The notes below the pieces were generated by a model. That model had not been told where the DNA came from, ran no database searches, and worked only from the letters and a program-made list of their open reading frames with translations. From positions 248,001 to 312,000 of the forward strand of contig OX596337.1 of NCBI GenBank assembly GCA_951394405.1: 64,000 nucleotides of DNA. Reading direction: 5' to 3'. Shown here piece after piece: positions 11,121 through 23,203 of the stretch. The DNA is from Coprinellus micaceus. Taxonomy: Eukaryota > Basidiomycota > Agaricomycetes > Agaricales > Psathyrellaceae. Both the position numbers and the translations under genes were made by a program. Within the stretch, counting starts at the first letter, position 1, and each line of letters opens with the position of its first letter.

Positions 11121-13618
11121 GGTTTAGGGGTGCGGGAGGGCCACCAGTTGGGTGATATTTCGTCCCTTATTTATGGGATGAACGTGCCCGTATACCTCAT
11201 TCTCGTCTCTCTCTTCTGCACTGGTGTACTTCCATTGAATTCATACTTTGGCCATCGCCGTCACCCACCATCCAACTTTTTCATTTTTCCGAGTCACTTC
11301 TCTGCTTTTTATGTACGCTTCGGTTACTTGCTCGGTCTTTCCATCGATAGGACTCGCTTCTTTCCTGCTTTGATTGCTTACTCTCACTGCCCATCTTACC
11401 ATCCATTTTCCGTTCTTTGGTATCTACCCCCTGGGCCCACCCTCCGTTTCTTACACGCTTCTCAAGACACTCTTCTTACCAGGAGTTCTCGCTGTTCCAC
11501 CTCACCTTTGACCTAGCCTACCCTTCGTCATCCCTTTGTTTCTGTACATAATTTAGTGTCCGACTCGCCGTGAGCCTCTATCAAGCGTTCACGACTGGGG
11601 TCGACGCTCGCCTGTGGTGGGAGCTGGATACTGCGATGGAGGGGGAAAGCGCGGTATGCCGAGAGCTCACAGATCTAGAGGGCGTGGATGACCCTCGGGT
11701 GGCGCCTTTTAGCTCAGTGGTGTCTGTGGGAACGGATTTGTCGGCGGAGGGCTCCTGGCAGCGATCGAGCAGGAGTAAAGGGCGTGTGCGGAGATCATAG
11801 CCTCGCTGTCGGCCGTCAGCCAGCAACCTTCCTTGCCTGGTTGTCTGAGCGCTTCGTTTCTCTCACTACGGGCCCAAAGACTCCACTATGCATGTTAGTA
11901 GTACAGTGCGAGGAAAGGTGACATGGAACAATACTCCGGTGTCAACGGAAAGAAAACAGGCAGATTTTGACCGGAGGCTGAGATGGAATATAATTTATAC
12001 TACTTCACAGGGCCGGCACTGGAAACAAGACTTTAAGCGCCCAGCTGCGCGGCATAGCCACCTCAGGAACAGTCCGGCGGTTGCCGAGCTCCGAATTAGG
12101 CGCTGTGGACGGCGGGACGGGTTTCCCTCTGACCTCGACCTTGACCAACTTCGCACCGTCCTCGACGGACACTGCTACGCCCTCGACACGGTCGTAGTTC
12201 TCTCCCTCCGCTGTAAACCTTTGGCACCCAGCCTCCCCTCGTGCCAACACTCTCTGATTCGCCATTGGATCCTGGTTCCGTGGGAACACCAGGCCAACAG
12301 CCCTCGATATTCACCCAGCTCATTATGTGGAAATCTTGACGCCCAAACGATAATACGATATAGCCGACCGCGGATTCCGCCGTTCCATTCAGGTCGATGC
12401 GGACTGCATGAGGCGTTGTGGCGCAAGACCCAGAGGACATCCTCTTCGTCATGCAGCCCTCGACGTTGCCACCCGTCTTCATTTCATCTCCAGCAAGAGA
12501 CAAGTGCCTGTAAATGATTGAAACAAGGGTGGCATGCCGAGGGTCCGCTAGAGAAGGAGCGCTGGGCATTCAATCCCAATACCACTGCCATTGGGCGGAG
12601 CAAGGGGAGAAAGGGGGTGAGAGCCCAGGAATGCGGATGGTACGTTTCCCTTGCTGTCAGACACCCCTTCCTTCTCTTTCGTTCACAATCCTCCTGCGTT
12701 ACCTCTTTTTATTCATCCCCATCCTATGCCCTCGGTCCGAAGGAGACATGGAGACTCGAGGAAGCAGGACGAAGGCAGGTTCGTGGATCTCGGAAGGCGA
12801 GGTGAGATGGGTTGTATGTGTGACAATTATAAATCTCGCCGTCGATACGTCTCCCGTCCCTTCCTTTGCTGGTCCTTCAGGCACTTTTTCTCCACCCCTT
12901 TCGTTGTCCTGAGATGTGCTCCATGGTTCTGACATCATGCCATTCCGCTTCTTTCATCATTAGAACGTCCTCCAAGGGGGTTTCTACTTTGTGTTCCTGT
13001 CCCTTCACTGAACTATATATCGCCTTCCGCCATTCCCAAATTGTCTATACCTTGCGACAGCTTCAGTTTTCCCTCATTTTATCCTTCACATTCTTCTCCT
13101 CCCTATCGTTTGCACGCTTGTTTCAGTACTGACGATCTTTCTCTAGTTCCTAGTGCAAGCGACACCTAAGGAGGAGGCCGGATCGAAATCCGGCTACGCA
13201 CCGATCCCCAGCCCTCACCTCCTCAACTCAGCCCCGTTCCCAGAGCTTGGGAGCAGACAAGGCCCAGTGAGGTTGATACCTTCACGTCCGTGTCTCCTTG
13301 ATGATCGGTGAGGGTTTGGCCTCCCATTGCTCTTGACATGCTCAAGGTGCTTTGGGGACCTGGGGTGGGGCGGGTGTGGTGCGTGCGCTATACTCTGGCG
13401 GTTTCTTTCGTTATTCTTTATACGTTCAGTCGCGACGGCCTTGCCAGACGAGTTGTTCTCGTCTACATACACTTTCTCAATGTGCTCCGTTCATTTTTCA
13501 TGCTGTTCTCTCTATTCCATTGTCGACCAAATGCCCAGCCCTTGCTATTCATGTCCACGTGGGAACGATGCCGTATGAGGTGCCAGCCTCGTGTACTCAC
13601 GCTTCTCTCTTGACCTGT
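11121..13618. other. Intergenic between NACHT genes A and B
   Basis: A pyrimidine-rich 3' flank follows gene A, as it does B, C, D and E. A TAAGCGCCC copy is at 12034-12042. Near 13160-13260 is a stretch resembling sequences at 22640-22720 and 37455-37560, including a GGATCGAAAT core, so part of the unit-type upstream module is present but diverged. No intact gene is seen. Confidence 0.4.
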
Positions 13619-13632
13619 AACTTCCACCTCGA
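13619..13632 (+). promoter_or_regulatory. Conserved upstream box of NACHT gene B
   Basis: AACTTCCACCTCGA, identical to the box before gene A, 31 bp before the ATG of gene B. Confidence 0.4.
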
Positions 13633-13649
13633 GGATAGAGCATAGGCCT

Positions 13650-16600
13650 ATGGTACTAGGGTGGTTGATCCGTTGCCTCCGCTGCCGTGGAGAGCGCTTG
13701 GTAGCCCCGAAAGATGGGTCCCGGGGGAAACCAATAGCAAGTCAACTTCAGGATGCCTCAGCGGAGTTGTCCCCACTACCCCCCATGCCCTTACCCCACA
13801 ACAGTCAGATCCATGAAGCCAACATCAACATTATCGGGCGCGACTACGTCGATCAGCGGCAAGTCAACCATTCCAACGTCGACCCCGAGAAAGAAGGGAA
13901 GCCCGATTTCGAAAGTCGTCAACGTAAGTAGTTACAGCCTGGATCCAGGTATAGACGCGAGAATCCTGACTGCAGTATCTCAAGTTCTGGACAAGCTAGG
14001 GAGGGAATCGTCACGGGGCGCCATATCAAACTCAGAGGAACGAGCATACGCCCCCCGATGTCACCCCGAGACAAGAGCCAACGTTTTGAACGATTTGGAG
14101 AACTGGTCAGCCGGCGAGGGCCCATGGAAAGATGTCCAATTGCTAGTTCTTACTGGGCCAGCTGGCCATGGGAAGAGCGCCATTATGCAAAGCTTCTCTG
14201 AGCGTCTCTTGAAGAAATCAGCAGCAAATAGCCACCATCACGTCGTTGCGACTTTCTTCTTCAAGGCCACCATCCCAGAGCAGAATCAACCAAAGGCGCT
14301 CGTAACGACCCTCGCCCATCAAATCGCAGCAAAATGTCCATCCATCCAGCGAAACATCGTTGCCGTCATCCGGGACGATGTTCGGATATTCTCAACCTCC
14401 CTGGAACACCAGATGGAGCGCCTCTTGGTCAAACCAATCTCCGATCTACGTGCCGCTTCTCCCATTCCTTCCCTCACTGTCATCAGCGCAGTAGATGGTC
14501 TGGATGAGTGTGATGGAGACGAGTATCAGTCTCGAGTAATTCGCCTCCTTCATACCTTGTCCAAGATCCCAGGCGCCCGCGTTGTGCTTGCCAGCCGTCC
14601 AGAGTTTCCCATCATGACCGCCGTCGAACGCGGGATGCCGGGCGTGCTGCATGTCGATTTGAACAAGGCCTATGAAGATGAAACTTGGGCAGATATATAC
14701 AAATTCACTTGGAGTCGGCTACAGGAAATTCGGGATGAGCTTCTGCCAAGGATCGATCCCCAAAGTTGGCCCCGCAAAGCAGACGCCCAGACAATCTCCG
14801 ACTACTCCTCAGGCCAATTCATCCTCTCCGATACGGCGATGAGGTACGTGAGTGACCGACGTTACGACCCAAGGGAGCGCCTGGAAGAGGTTCTACTGTT
14901 ATGCAAACCTCGGGACACGATCGACGCCGGCGAAATACCAACACCAGCTCCTCCTAGGATAACCCAGCCGCTTGGCGCCCTGGACAGCCTATTCACTGGA
15001 ATCCTTAAAAAGGCTGCGCGGAATGCCTACCCTGAGGACCCCGAGGAGGGACAACTCAAGCTAGCATCTTTGGTCTGGATACTGATTGGTATTATACCAC
15101 AGAAGGTTCAGAACTCCGCCAGCTGGGAGGGGGATGCTGCGCCGCTTTGGGTCATCGAAGAGTTCCTTGGTCTACGGGATGGAGCTATCACCCGCCAACT
15201 GTCGGACCTGCACTCCTTGCTGGATGTGCCCCAGGAGGTGTACACATGCGAGGACATTCATTCGCATCATAAATCATTCCATGACTTCCTAGGGGATCCT
15301 CAAAGGTCAGGCCGTTTGGGTGATATACTCCAAACGGCTAAGAATTGGGTCGATCAGATGATCCAAACAAATCTACGACGAATAACCGAGGATGGCGAGT
15401 AATAATATCCCTTTGAAACCGCTTCCGTGTATCTGCATTACTGACCTCGCTGGTCGCTTCCAGATCTCAAGCGCCTTATTTTGGCCCAACACATGAAGCC
15501 TCCCGTACTCCATCACCTACATTGGCTTTGCACACCACAAGTGGTTATTGACGGCATCGGCGCCGCGGTCTGGAAAAATACCCTACCCTCGTTGAATACA
15601 TGGCAGACGCTATGCCTTAGAGATTGGGTGTCCGCTGGTCTGATTATGGGGCCCTTGGCATGGGCGCGCAACAGTTCTCATTTCCTGCAGGATACTTGGA
15701 GCGTGAGTCTGCTCAAAATTAGGCCCGTGACTTGAGTCAGATTTATTGACCGTATTCAACAGAAATCGTGGGGTAATATCCTCCCCGGAATCAGTGCCGA
15801 GGATCTTCCAAGTCCACAATCAGTCTCCGACACCGACCTTGAGGACCTACGAGTAAGCCTGAATGCTCAAAGGGATTGGATGGCCACGGAGGATGCATCG
15901 CCCTACATCCCGGCCTACCGTACGGAGGGTATTGTACCTGGAGGGTTCACACGGGGTTTCCCATGGTTTCCAGCCGCCCGCGTCTTATCATTTCTATGGG
16001 CGCCTAGGCATCGCCTCGTGGCCAATTGCAATGACGTTAATACCCCCAATTCGCCCCTCCAGGAGCAATCCCTGATGGTGTTCATCGTTGGGTCCCCTTG
16101 CTCTGGAAAAAGAGGGCTTCTCAAGGAAGCATACCGCCTTCTTCCGGTCGGATTGGAGGACGATGAGGATGCTTGGGCGCCTCCAGTGGACATCATCATC
16201 ATGCCAAGTAGCGATGGCCGAAGCTTAAATTCCCGATGGACATCAAACCCCCTGCAGGGTGGACGCGTAAGGTCAATATGCCACAACTGGGGGCTCATGG
16301 AGGACGTCGAACTATCTCACCAAACCCCTGTGCCTCGCTTCCAGGACTGGGCTGCATGCTGGAAGGGTAAAGATGAGCGGAACGCTCATCACCCACAATT
16401 CCTCCTCCAAAACCTTCATTTACTCTCACCAGAGTACCAAGGCGTGCTGCTTGACATGATTTTGTTCGAAGGGGGGCTGTCAGAGTCAACCGGAACAGCC
16501 CCACTATTTATCACTGTCACCAGTCTCCCGACAGCGACGCTCTTGAGCAAATTAGGCCAGTTCTCCGCGCCCGGGCTATATTTCTTCAATCTTGACGTCA

Positions 16601-17061
16601 TGAAAGCGGACCCCGCGCTTGTGGAACAGCTCTTGCTTTTTGACTTCCAGCAAGGACAACGACCCCCAGCGTCCAAAGTTTCCAAATTAGCACGGATCTT
16701 AGCCAACTCCCCGAGGCCACACCACGATTTCAAGACGCTCCGCCGCCTTCGCCTCTCTTCAGACCCTAATTGGGAGAAACGTCTAGATCCTATTCTCGCA
16801 TCGCCCGAGCCCGAAGCATGGCGACTTTTCGACGAGCACCTGGGAGACCTAATCTCGGATGTCGTGAGCGAGGAGAGCCATGCGAACTGCTTTAGCGGGT
16901 GTATGGATGACAGCGAAGAATATTGGGGTAGCGAAAACGAGGGTACGTCCAATGGAAGTGATGAGGGTGAGGATGTGTATGTGGATGGAGGTGATGAAAG
17001 CGAGGGTCGCTCACTTGCCATCCACACGGCACTCCGCGATTTCGTTCGACATATAGATTAG
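13650..17061 (+). CDS. NACHT protein B with second P-loop-like domain
   Basis: Model: exons 13650-13923, 13985-15394, 15464-15702 and 15763-17061, giving 1073 aa. It is the most diverged of the five copies. The first intron of the others is missing, so the N-terminal exons are fused. The third conserved junction has a GC donor (GATG|GCGAGT) where the others have GT. Domains: IHEANINIIGRDYVDQRQ near residues 53-70; NACHT P-loop GPAGHGKS (149-156); SAVDGLDECDGDE; VVLASRPEFP; HHKSFHDFLGDPQRSGRLGD; WKNTLPSLNTWQTLCLRDWV. The second loop is GSPCSGKRG (751-759), followed by VDIIIMPS, FLLQNLHLLSPEYQ and TVTSLPT. The C-terminus is a long acidic, glycine- and serine-rich tail containing SDEGEDVYVDGGDE. 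Likely a STAND signalling ATPase; the exact role is unknown. Confidence 0.87.
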
Positions 17062-20000
17062 CGACAATATTTCGTACGATCGGCGATTCCTGTTCCTCCA
17101 TCCTTCGCCCCCTGCCATACCTCCCTGCTTCTCCGGGGGGATTAAGAGGAGGCTTCTTTATCCTCTGTAATTTGTCTTGCTTACATCCGATGCCAAACCC
17201 TATCCATCGCCCAACCCTCAGCGTCGTGCCGTTGTCGCCGCAGGTACGGTGGCCGCGTTCGAAGTTGGAGATACACCCAGCGAAAGCAAGGGGGTCGAGG
17301 TCGTTGGTTGATGGAAGTGATGTGGGCATCACCGAATCTCGTCAAGCAAAGCTTGACGACTGGGTGGATGGCGAGTATCCCTCCCAGTCCCTTCCACCTC
17401 TGAAAGCCACGTCCCCAGTGGAATTTTCGGGTGTTGGGAACGCAGGACATGTACTCATCACCCCTGGCTGACGACTTCCACCCCAGCACCAACGAGATCG
17501 CCCCACCAAGTTCCGACGCAGACGAGGAGGGAGGACCGTCCTAGGTCTCGACGATGCCAGCGCGTTCACCCTGTTCACCTCCTGAGAGGCTTTGGCGCTC
17601 ACATTTGCATGGACATGAATGCGGGGGCAGACAGAAGGTAGGCGTGATCACCGCTGCTATGCCAGCCGTCACCGAACGAGATCTGGGACGTTTGGATGTC
17701 GGCAGAGGGCAGGAAACCAGGATAGGCGACCCCGCACGTCGTTGAAGAGGGTGTTGGGATGGGGGAATTGGCGCTGGCTTAGCATGTTGCTGGGATTGGT
17801 GTGGCGGAGGTGAACGTCGCCGTCAACAGGGGCCGGTGACTAGCAGGCTGGGGGGAGGGGCCGGAGGGAGGGCATTCGTGCCTACGAAAGCGATGATTAG
17901 ACGACATTCGAGCAATGAGGAACACGAGAGGAAGATTACCTGGTATTCTCGTTTCGCGACACTGCTCAAAAGAATGCAGTCTCGAAACCTCTGACCGCAA
18001 TGTCGGCCATCGTCAGGGAGGACGCTACAATTCCTCCCAAGTTGAAGAGTAGTGTTCGAGGTGGGGCAGATCACTGTAACGCGACCCGGGAACGACGCGG
18101 TATGTAGTTCTCAGAATGGCGGGAGTCGTACTGTATCTCCAATCAATCATTCAACTGGAGGCGGGGTTGAGAGCCATTGGGAGATCGGGAAAACGATTGA
18201 AAAGATTGGAGGAACGCCTTAGTTTTGGAAGTAATGCGAAGTTCGTAGCCTCACCGACCCATTCCACCCGCTCGTCAAGGCCCATTCATAGCCTTCGGAA
18301 CACCCACCCCCCATGCACACGGTCATCCTTCTAATGCCACCTGACACATTTCTAGGCAAGGCACTTCATGGTGCAACATGAATCACGGCATACCCCGTTA
18401 CCACCGTCGTATTGAACGCAAGTTATAATTATGCGGACGCTTGATTGTGTGGTCGACTAGCCAACGACACGAGCCAATATTTCGCCCATGGGAGTGTCAG
18501 AAGTAGGGATCGAACGGACGCACCGTAGACTACGCCCATAGAGGCTCACTTGTATGGTTTTGTTTGCCTTCGCCTTTCACGTTTTTATTCGTCGATTTTC
18601 GTTCTCTCTTTCCTCAGTTCGTCTTCTACGATCTGAGGTGAGAGATTCGTTTTATTTCCATATTATTTATACTTACATCTCGTCTTCTACGATATGAGTC
18701 TTACCTTCGTATTCCCCAGATCGTGTCAGGGAGTAGATACTGACGCTAGAAGAAGGCGATGAGGTTTTAATCAGAACCGAAGGAGCAGCACGAATTATAC
18801 TTGATCTCCCGTCGAAACCAATGGATCTTCTAATCGCCCCCCAAAGACGACGCGGGAATCGAGGACGTAGATTTCGGTGTACGTGGTAAAAATCCAGGCC
18901 AGGGAATGGGCGTTTATTGGATCTTGCGTATGGCGTACAATCCCCAGTGAAAGTGCCAGGCGCCGAAAACAATCGTCAACAATTCTCAGCCACCCGATCT
19001 GGCGAATCCGCTCAGGATTGCTGATCGTTGTACAAGGCTGCAAAATGGGCCACTTTCTATCCCTCGGAACAGCTCGCAGAAACCCAGAGTCACATAGCAA
19101 GAAATAATATAATACAACGAAACATACACTAAATGATACACAAGTCACCGGCGGATATCGTCGACTGCGAGGAACCGCCAAGTCGGAAAGGCACGAGAGG
19201 GAATAGGAAAGGAAAAGACTCACCCGACAAGCGCGATCCAACCTTCGAGGTGACGCCGGCGTGGTGGACACAGAGCTACGCAGAGGGGCACCTAAACGTG
19301 TGTGTATCAGATGGGTAGGTGGCGAGCCCAGGGCGGGAAGGACTCACCAAATCAGGCCCTAGCCCTACGAGCAACTTGAAGAAGGATGGGAGGCGGAGCG
19401 GGGAAGCGGACCTGGACCTCTCAAGGATGAGAGTTGCCATGGCGAGTTTGAGGAGGCCCGCCGTAGTCAAGAGGGTCACTTTACCTTAGAGAGCAACTTT
19501 GGCCTTTGGCGGGGTGTTCGATTCAACGTTGCTGAGCTCGGGAGGGGCTGCAAGGGCCGAGGACAAGATCCAACTGTAAATGTGAACTCGCGTGCTCGCT
19601 GTCGGTGCTCATCGCTACGTTTTGGTCATGGCGGGGATAGAAGAACGAGTGGTGGAGGGACGTCGCTCACACACTGAGGAAGGTGAGGGGGTACATGGAC
19701 AAGTTGGTGGAGGGACTTGAACGTTTGAACCAAGGCAGACTACTGACTTACTTGGGGCGCGGATTCCCAAGGCAAGTACGCTTCCCAGGATCATATTGTC
19801 AAAGAATTAATTGATATACAGGGAGGGCGTAAGAAGGGTTCAGGATTCTGTGGGCGGCTGTGGATGGTTGTGGGTGATCGCAAGTGGCCCAGCTTCGGGC
19901 GCGTGGCTCTCGATTGCTGAGAGTGGCTGTGGAATATCGCATCAACCCACGCTCCGCCGACGATTGTGCTGGATTTCTTCGGGCACTTGGCGTTTTCACT

Positions 20001-20153
20001 GGGTACAATCAGGGAAGCTGAAACCGTTCAAACATCGTCGGCACTCAAAGTGTCGTCCAAAGCAGGGCGCGAGCTGGCCCGGGAGGTGCTAGTACCTGCT
20101 GAGCCTACCGAGCAGAGTCTGCGGAGTGGGGGCCAAGGGAGGGGCAGATTGCG
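17062..20153. other. Intergenic between NACHT B and unit C
   Basis: About 3 kb follow gene B. Apart from a candidate minus-strand frame at 18795-19271, listed separately, I see only short shadow frames. GGTGAG-type donors and pyrimidine tracts on the minus strand between 19100 and 19500 hint at a decayed gene. Confidence 0.35.
18795..19271 (-). pseudogene. Candidate decayed minus-strand coding fragment
   Basis: An open frame of 158 codons on the minus strand contains a hydrophobic stretch (VSFSVCFVVLYYFLLC) and a region that reads like ordinary protein (NPERIRQIGWLRIVDDCF, AHSLAWIFTTYTEIYVLDS). Upstream on the same strand, 19276-19479 encodes another hydrophobic piece (TLLTTAGLLKLAMATLILE) that ends at a GTGAGT donor. 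Together they may be exons of one membrane protein. I could not build a frame-consistent model, so I treat it as possible remains. Function unknown. Confidence 0.25.
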
Positions 20154-21062
20154 GTGTGGTTGTGGAAGAGTTGGGAAGCGCCCGTGTCTGAGTGTCACGG
20201 TCGGAGCCTCGGCCATTCCGGACTGTGGCTGTGCTTGCCTGCGCCATGCTCGCCCAACCATTTTTCACGGGTTTCCCTTCTTCCCTTCCCTCTTACCCAA
20301 ATTTCTACTTCTGCATCCCCTCTATGTTCCCCGACCCCATTTCCACCTATCATATCCCGAAAACTAAGCGGCTCTAGTGCTCTTACTCGACCATCAAACC
20401 ACCAGCAGTTCACGCTCTCCTCGAGGTTTTCCATTTCACCCTTCGCTGCGATCTACTGGCACCACCACGCCGAGCTATCGATTCATGCGAATTCCATTGC
20501 TTTGTTCCGGCTTCCTACCTGGGCACCGCCTCTCATCTTTTAGGGGCGATAATGATTCAGTACTTACTACAACTACTCCTCCATGCCTATGTGACCCCGA
20601 CTCCATCTCGCACTCCGGATACTCCCCACCTCACCATTATCTGCCAGTATAAGCTCTTCATGGTGCTTCTACCCTCTCACACACTACCCCTTCCTCCTTG
20701 AATCGCCCCTGGGGCCTTCGACCGTTCGGCTTTGTGTGGCCATATCGGATGGAATTCGTCGATTTACCAATACCCAGACCGTGGCCATCATCCTCCGACA
20801 CTTTCGAGAAGTCCTCCAAGAGACTCTGATGACTGCTCCTCTGGGAGCCCTCGATTCTCCATAGGTTGTATAACGAGGTTGGACGGACCTCAGCCTCCCC
20901 TTCCCCACTAACGGTTGAATGTCTGCTCTTGCGTGCTTGAATGCTTGTCTTTTGGAGACGTTCATGCCATGGCGATGGATTTCAGCCTCGAACTTGGGTC
21001 TAGATTACCTCCAATAGAGGACATGCGACGGAAGCCACACATCGAGGTCCTAGACGAGAATC

Positions 21063-21071
21063 TAAGCGCCC
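21063..21071 (+). repeat. TAAGCGCCC motif, first of unit C
   Basis: This 9-mer occurs nine times on the plus strand of the window (2998, 12034, 21063, 22925, 35715, 38964, 45943, 49270, 61634). Six of these are paired copies in the upstream modules of units C, D and E. Confidence 0.6.
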
Positions 21072-21204
21072 ACTAACTTCTTGTGGCATCATCAGCCACC
21101 GGCACCTATTGCCTTGTGCCGTCATCCCCGTTCAAACTCGGACGGAGGTCGTCTCTTTCCTCCGCTGTCAACCCTTGGTTCCCCACTACTATTTGATTCA
21201 CCCG

Positions 21205-22290
21205 TCAGCCTTTGGCCTCGCTTGCGCTCTTGAACTGCGAAACTCTCGACCACATCCTACGCGAATGTCAAGTCAACGGCCCGTGTTCTAGAGTCTACCG
21301 CCCATCTTCACCACAACGGCGCGAGAGACCAATGTCTGTCCAAAGGCCGAAGACCCACACCATACTCCACTCGCCACCTTGCCACACCGCGTTCTCGACA
21401 CCAGGACCAAGGATAGCACGCTGGGGCTCAGTTCGAAAAGGCGTTCGACTCCTGTTCTCAATGACTTAGTGGAATCTGCGTTGGGCGTTGGGATTGGAGG
21501 AAGGTGAGACCACCGGAAAGCACATGAAGGTACGTCTGTTTCTGTCGGCTTCCCGTTCCTCCACCATACTCCCAGACTCTTCCGTTCGCCCATGACCTAT
21601 CCTTCGCCACTCTCAATCCTACGCGTCGCTTTCTTGGCTGTACATTCCTTTCAACTTGCCCTCCTCTTTATGTCATATACAACCTCCTGACGACCCCCTC
21701 ACAGCTGGCGCCCCGTCAAACTGGCTCTTCTCGACAGCGGATGTGATTCTCCGCCCCCCACGTCCTCCTTTTGTGTGTCAGAAAGCTCCAGGGCTTTCGT
21801 TGCCCTCGCCCAAGATTACGTGGACGCCTTCTCGCATTTTGCTTCGTCTCCGCCCAACTGACCACACATCGCGAACGGAGTTCGCCCCATTTTCAACTCT
21901 AGGTCGCCGAGGAGACCCAACTGAAGTTTGAACACCCCGGTCAGTGGATGCGGGCCAAGCAAACGGCGATCCATTCAGGTGTTCAGGAATCCGCCTCGCC
22001 TTCCACCACAGAATGCCCTTCCCTCTAACCAGCGAGGAGGCGCTCATCGCTATGGTGTCCCCGCCATCCAACGTCCCCACCCCACCGTTCGTCCACATTC
22101 GCCACCTTGCCCTCGCCGATGCACAAGAGGATCTTCAATTTCCCAGGACGCCCACCGAATGCCTCGACGGAACAGGTGGGCAGCGCGTTGCCCTTCGTTA
22201 AGTACCCAGTCGAGGTGTGGAGGTTCCTTGACCCGAAAAGTGGGCGGGTCGTGGTCACGGGGGGAAGGGGGGAGCGCGAAGAAGACTAGT
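21205..22290 (+). pseudogene. Decayed F-box/LRR-like frames in unit C
   Basis: Fragments in several frames match fragments at the same place in units D and E. An F-box-like start region (ALLNCETLDHILRECQVNG here, LETLSLEILDQILSLRERQ in E) is followed about 0.8 kb later by VHIRHLALADAQEDLQF and VGSALPFVKYPVEVWRFLDP here. The order suggests an F-box gene with leucine-rich C-terminal part. Frameshifts and stops separate the pieces, and no copy gives an intact frame. Confidence 0.3.
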
Positions 22291-23172
22291 TCGTGGATGT
22301 CGATAAGGGGAGAGAGAGAAGTTGTGTATGTGCGGCGAGAGAAACATTGTCGTCAGTATGTTTCTCCCTTGTACCTTCGTTCCTTTCTTCGGTCTCCTTC
22401 TATCGATACCCTTCGCCACCTTTGAAAGGAGCTCCAGTGTGCTCTCTTTCTCCTCTTTCTCCTATGTCATCCTACTTCAGATTCTCCATATATTCTTCCA
22501 CCGTCCCGAACCGTCTATATTCAGTGACTTTCCTGACACTCAGTTCTTCCGATTCTCTTCCTCCGTATTCCTCAACCCTTTCGTAACCCCAGTGTTGGCA
22601 ACCCCCTCCTAGGCCAAACGACACATCCTCACACCAAGTACGAGGCTAGATCGAAATACAAATATGCGCCAACCACCGCTGGCCTCTGGGTCCTCGGGGA
22701 GGAGCCAAGGCCCAACGGCGCCGATGCCTTGACGCCGTCATCTGCCCAACCATCACGTATTAGTCTATGGTTTCCCCCCGTTTGTTTGGGTTCCATTCTC
22801 AAAGACATGTTTTCCTCCCGCCATCCCTACTACATTGGGAGTCCGCTTATTAGTTTGAGCCCGCGGCTATCCTACATAGCATGCTCAATATGTGCAATAG
22901 AACGTGTGCGCCGAGCTCTCCAAATAAGCGCCCTAGACATCCGCCCCCAACAAGGGGCCAAGAACCTGTTGGATGGGATGCTGAAGGGGAGCATGGTGCT
23001 CTAACGCGGGTTACATGCGCACTTCATTTGAACTATTGTTGGAGGCATGGCATGACATAGGCGAGCGCTTAGGTCAGGGAGGTTCGGGATATCGGTAGGT
23101 GTTGCTTTTTGAACGTGGGAACAAGTCGCTTGCCGGATGCAACGAGGTTGTGTGGGCTGTTCTCCGGTTTGT

Positions 23173-23186
23173 AACTTCCCCCTCGA
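23173..23186 (+). promoter_or_regulatory. Conserved upstream box of NACHT gene C
   Basis: AACTTCCCCCTCGA, one change from the box of genes A and B, 31 bp before the ATG. Confidence 0.4.
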
Positions 23187-23203
23187 CAAGAGTGTATACT
23201 CCT

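Larger units (their letters stand above)
20154..23203 (+). repeat. Upstream module of unit C
   Basis: This begins with a marker block (GTTGTGGAAGAG, AAGCGCCCGTG, ACTGTGGCTGTGCT). The block recurs near 34840 (unit D), 45200 (unit E), 58190 and 62860. Further shared landmarks are TAAGCGCCCACTA then GCCACCGGCACCTATT (21063; also 35715, 45943), GTACGTTTCTCCC (near 22355; also 37185 and 47803) and AAATAAGCGCCCTA (22922; also 38961, 49267). The last lies 277-293 bp before each NACHT ATG. The C copy is about 1.4 kb shorter between the two TAAGCGCCC copies than D and E. Decayed F-box-like frames lie inside. Confidence 0.7.

Noticed and set aside
16416..17027. 203-codon minus-strand frame over gene B
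   Set aside because: Antisense of the acidic tail and second P-loop region; serine-rich composition is the mirror of the Asp/Glu codons.
18550..18700. Short direct repeat TCGTCTTCTACGAT near 18620 and 18680
   Set aside because: Two copies only, no flanking structure; not enough to call an element or CRISPR-like array.
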